NCBI GenBank assembly: GCA_029339195.1
Contig: JAPTJF010000684.1
Location: forward strand, 1-21,419
DNA from: Micractinium sp. NFX-FRZ
Lineage: Eukaryota > Chlorophyta > Trebouxiophyceae > Chlorellales > Chlorellaceae
DNA length: 21,419 nucleotides
Direction of reading: 5' to 3'
Of this stretch, positions 18,683 to 21,419 are shown one piece after another. The position numbers and the translations under genes are program-made. The notes under the pieces were generated by a model. That model did not search any database and had not been told where the DNA came from. It saw only the letters and a program-made list of their open reading frames with translations. Position 1 is the first letter of the stretch. Each line of letters opens with the position of its first letter.

Positions 18683-21357
18683 ATGAGCTGGCAGAACTAT
18701 GGAGGAGCAGCGCCAGCGTGCGTGCTGCTTCTGGCGTTGCTGGCGCTTGCTACAGCAGCGGCACCGACGCCGGGTGCGCCCGACAGCGGTGAGAAGGCAT
18801 GGGTGCCCTGCCGCCAAGCGCCCTGCGGCGTTGAGGAATTGCTGTGCTTTCAGATTGCTTCAGCCCCCAGTTCCTGCGGTGACCTCTCCATGGAAAACTC
18901 ACTTTACCAGGGAATCCTCGTTACCTTTCGCCTGCTTGGCATCCTCCCACCATCTTCCCAGCTGCTGCTGCTACAGAGGCTGATGTGATGCGCATGCTGC
19001 GCCAGGCAGTGCACGACACAGACCCCCTGTGGGTGGCCGAGCTATTGGGCTGGCGTCCAGACGACCCCACCCCGCACTGCCTGTGGGAGAAAGTGCGGTG
19101 CAACAACCTCTCCCGCGTCATCTCAATGTAAGGGAGTGCCTCTGGTGCTGGCTGAAGCGTGGGGTCCAGTGGCCCGGGTGCTAGACTCTGTCCGTCCTCA
19201 GGCCCAATTACGTGCCACCCCTGCCTGCCTGTGCCGCATTACTGCTGTGGCTTGACGATATGAGCCACGTGTGCAAACATGCACGGGAGGGCCCACTTCT
19301 GCCATGCCCCTGCAGTTCCATCACAGAGGATTTCAACAGGGATGAAACGCAGATGTCCAACGCCCTAAACGTGCGCGGCGGCTTGACGCAGACCCCGCTC
19401 GGTGCCAAGAATCCGCTGCTTCCGGAGCTGGCGCAGCTGGAGTGGCTTGAGAGGCTGCAAGTCTCCCACAAGTCTCACCCGCTGCCCCGTGGCATACCGC
19501 CCGAATGGCTTGCGCCCGGCGCGTTCCCGCGCCTTGAAGAGTGAGTGGCGAGCCCCTCCTGGGTATGGGTGTTGGGCTTTGATGCTGCTGCTAAGCCGGT
19601 TTTGCCTTGGCTTGCTGATTAATCTGTGTTGACTGAGTTGTCACAGGGTCATGAGCGAGTGAGTTCTTGAGATCACACATGCTATGCACCCGTGCAGACT
19701 AAAGCTAGGGGCCAGCGACCTCCCCGAGCCGCTTCCCGACATCCCACCCGGCGCGCTCTCTGCACTGGCTGTGATGGACCTCAGCATCAAATCCCTGCAC
19801 ACCACACTCCCTGCCAGCTGGGGTCAGCCTGGCGTGCTGCCCGCGCTGCGCCGGCTATCTCTGGAGGTGCCATTTCATGGGGGCTTGCCGCCGGAGTGGG
19901 CAAACGGCTTTCGCCAGCTGGAGCACTTAATTGTTCTTGGCGATGTCAGGCCTCCCATAATGGCTGATTACAAAACGCTTGGGACGGATGACAGCGATGT
20001 GGCATTGCCGCAGCTTCTGCCGGCACACCTGCTGCCAGGAGCGCCATCCGTCGCAGCTGTTGCGCGTGTGCCCCTGCCTGCCGCATGGGCGACTGCCTTC
20101 CCACGGCTTCGCCACTTGAGTCTTAGATCAATTGCTTCGACGGGAACAATCCCTGTTGCTTGGGTTCAGGGGGGCTTCCCTTCCCTCGTGTCATTGTGAG
20201 TGACCAGCGGCCGTGGCCATGCATGTTGGAGAGTAGGTGCTTACGGCGCAGCTTTTGTTGATGTTGATATGCTGCCATTAGGCCATGTGCCATGCTTGCT
20301 TTTCACGGCACCTCCCATCAACTGGTCCCCCTTGCCTGCAGGCATTTATTTAATTTGAGCCTTTCCGGGCCCCTTCCTGCCCAACTTTTAAAGCACCACC
20401 CCAACATACGCGAGCTGGCGGTGAGTGTGTTTGCTTCCCATAAATTGCACAGGCTTCTTATCATTTTGCTGCTCTCTGTTGCTGCCGCTGCCACTGCTGC
20501 TGTTTAAATAGCTGGGAGGCACCACTGTTGTGCGACCACCTCTACTTACCTGCTCGCCTTCCACATATGTATAGTCTCTCACCCTGGCTGCCGTGCGGCG
20601 CACTATGCCCCGTCGTTGGCTGCAGCTGGTTGAAAACTTGTTCAGCGGCACCTTGCCGGACGCTTGGGCAGCGTCCAAGGCAAGTGCAGCTTGCATGCAC
20701 GCCTGTGGGGCACGCAAAGCCGGGGAACCCCCACTCCTACACGCATGCATCACCACCGCTGTGCTTGGGTTAGCGCTACAGCAACAGATTGGGCCGTGAA
20801 ACACAGGCAACCACACATCAAGACGTACGCACCTGTGTGCTGTGCAGATTAGCAGCCTCCTGCTGCCTAGCAACAACTTTTCAGGCACCGCATTTCCCGC
20901 TGCGTGGACGGCGCCGGACGCGTTTCCCATGCTTACGCAACTGGGCTTCAAGCGGAACCCAGGCCTTAGCGGCACCCTCCCTGGCAATCTACAGTGGCCC
21001 AACTTGTATGGCATGTGAGACTTTGACAGCTCCTATCTGATTACGTGCTTGCCTGCCCATCTGCGTGCCCTCTGCCTTCACGCGTGCCTGCCTGCAACTT
21101 TCCACGCATGCCTACACATGTGTCGGCCCGCCACTTGCCTACTTGTATGCATGCATGACTGCCTGCATGCCACCTTGCAATTGCGCTGTGTATGGCTATG
21201 CAGTGCTGCTGCCAGGTTGCTGCATCATGCCCAGGCGTCACTCACTCAAGCGCCCACTGATACATCATGCATGCAGGGACCTCGATGGGACGGGGCTGAC
21301 GGGCACCATCCCTGCTGCCTGGTGCCAGGCACCCTTCCGCCACTCCATAAAGTACAT
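18683..21357 (+). CDS. LRR receptor-like kinase gene, copy D (3' part outside window)
   Basis: Eight exons, all open: 18683-18788, 18962-19127, 19316-19540, 19698-20195, 20342-20420, 20626-20679, 20848-21014, 21277-21357. They give 1376 nt (458 codons plus 2 nt). Content: signal peptide (MSWQNYGG, then a Leu/Ala core ACVLLLALLALATAAA), LRR cap with CLWEKVRC, LRRs with a 43-residue island, and LTGTIPAAW at the last visible LRR. Copy A is the closest relative by signal peptide, cap, intron and 5' flank. Unlike A, exon 3 has no stop, so this is the likely working member of the A/D pair. Intron 6 is GC-AG. Exons for the transmembrane helix and kinase are expected beyond the edge; their existence is inferred from B and C. 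Confidence 0.87.
19939..20067 (+). other. Hypervariable island in the LRR ectodomain, copy D
   Basis: 43 codons between LEHLIVL and VPLPAAW. It is Asp-rich near the middle (TDDSD) and, unlike the other three islands, has no N-x-S/T sequon. Confidence 0.7.
20680..20847 (+). other. GC-AG intron 6 of copy D
   Basis: The donor is AAG|GCAAGT and the acceptor GCTGTGCAG, phase 0, 168 bp. The donor equals that of copy A. Confidence 0.85.
21044..21175 (+). repeat. TGCC-rich degenerate repeat, intron 7 of copy D
   Basis: Scattered TGCCTGC and TGCATGC units on the coding strand, more decayed than in copy C. The downstream part of the intron aligns well with intron 7 of copy A. Confidence 0.65.
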
Positions 21358-21419
21358 GTGAGCTGGGCGGGGTGGGCTGGCTGACGCAACGTGCATGGGC
21401 TGCCCCGTGCGAGGCCGCT
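21343..21419. repeat. Right terminal 77-bp inverted repeat (exact match to left end)
   Basis: Exact reverse complement of 1-77. It covers the last 15 bases of exon 8 and the first 62 bases of intron 8 of copy D. Confidence 0.9.

Noticed and set aside
1..21419. Whole window as an artefactual assembly palindrome
   Set aside because: The arms differ in exon sequence, island length, intron repeats and the TAG in copy A, so they are distinct paralogues. Only the 77-bp end match looks technical.

Overview
The window looks like nuclear DNA from a GC-rich green alga, probably a chlorophyte. A Chlorella-like trebouxiophyte is my best guess from style alone, not from a search. The reasons are dense small introns with GTGAGT-type donors and TGCAG acceptors, Ala/Gly/Leu-rich proteins, TGCC- and GCTT-type intronic repeats, and plant-style leucine-rich repeats. 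There are no prokaryotic operons, rRNA, tRNA or CRISPR arrays.

The window holds four paralogous genes of one family: secreted N-terminus, LRR ectodomain with an N-terminal cap and a hypervariable island, one transmembrane helix, a long cytoplasmic linker and a TKL-type protein kinase. Splicing was worked out by hand and the models agree exon by exon. Copy A (minus, 2825 to 63, runs off the left edge) has 8 of the expected 15 exons and an in-frame TAG in exon 3. Copy B (minus, 9968 to 3564) is complete: 15 exons, 970 aa. Copy C (plus, 11474 to 17943) is complete: 15 exons, 973 aa. Copy D (plus, 18683 to 21357, runs off the right edge) has the first 8 exons, all open.

The layout is almost mirror-symmetric: A and B point left, C and D point right, around a 1.5-kb spacer at 9969-11473. 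Introns and 5' flanks of A and D are homologous, as are the cytoplasmic exons, introns and 3' flanks of B and C. The first and last 77 bases are exact reverse complements and the match stops at base 78. That is what a de Bruijn assembler with k=77 leaves at a repeat node, so the window is probably a whole contig broken inside intron 8 of copies A and D.

Functionally the cluster encodes predicted plasma-membrane receptor kinases. The extracellular parts have diverged, above all in a 36-46-residue island inside the LRRs, while the linker and kinase are nearly identical between B and C. The kinases keep the catalytic Lys, Glu and Asp but carry HGD instead of HRD (non-RD) and DLG instead of DFG. 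A clustered, inverted, ectodomain-diversified set of non-RD receptor kinases resembles land-plant immune-receptor clusters; a recognition role here is inference, not shown.
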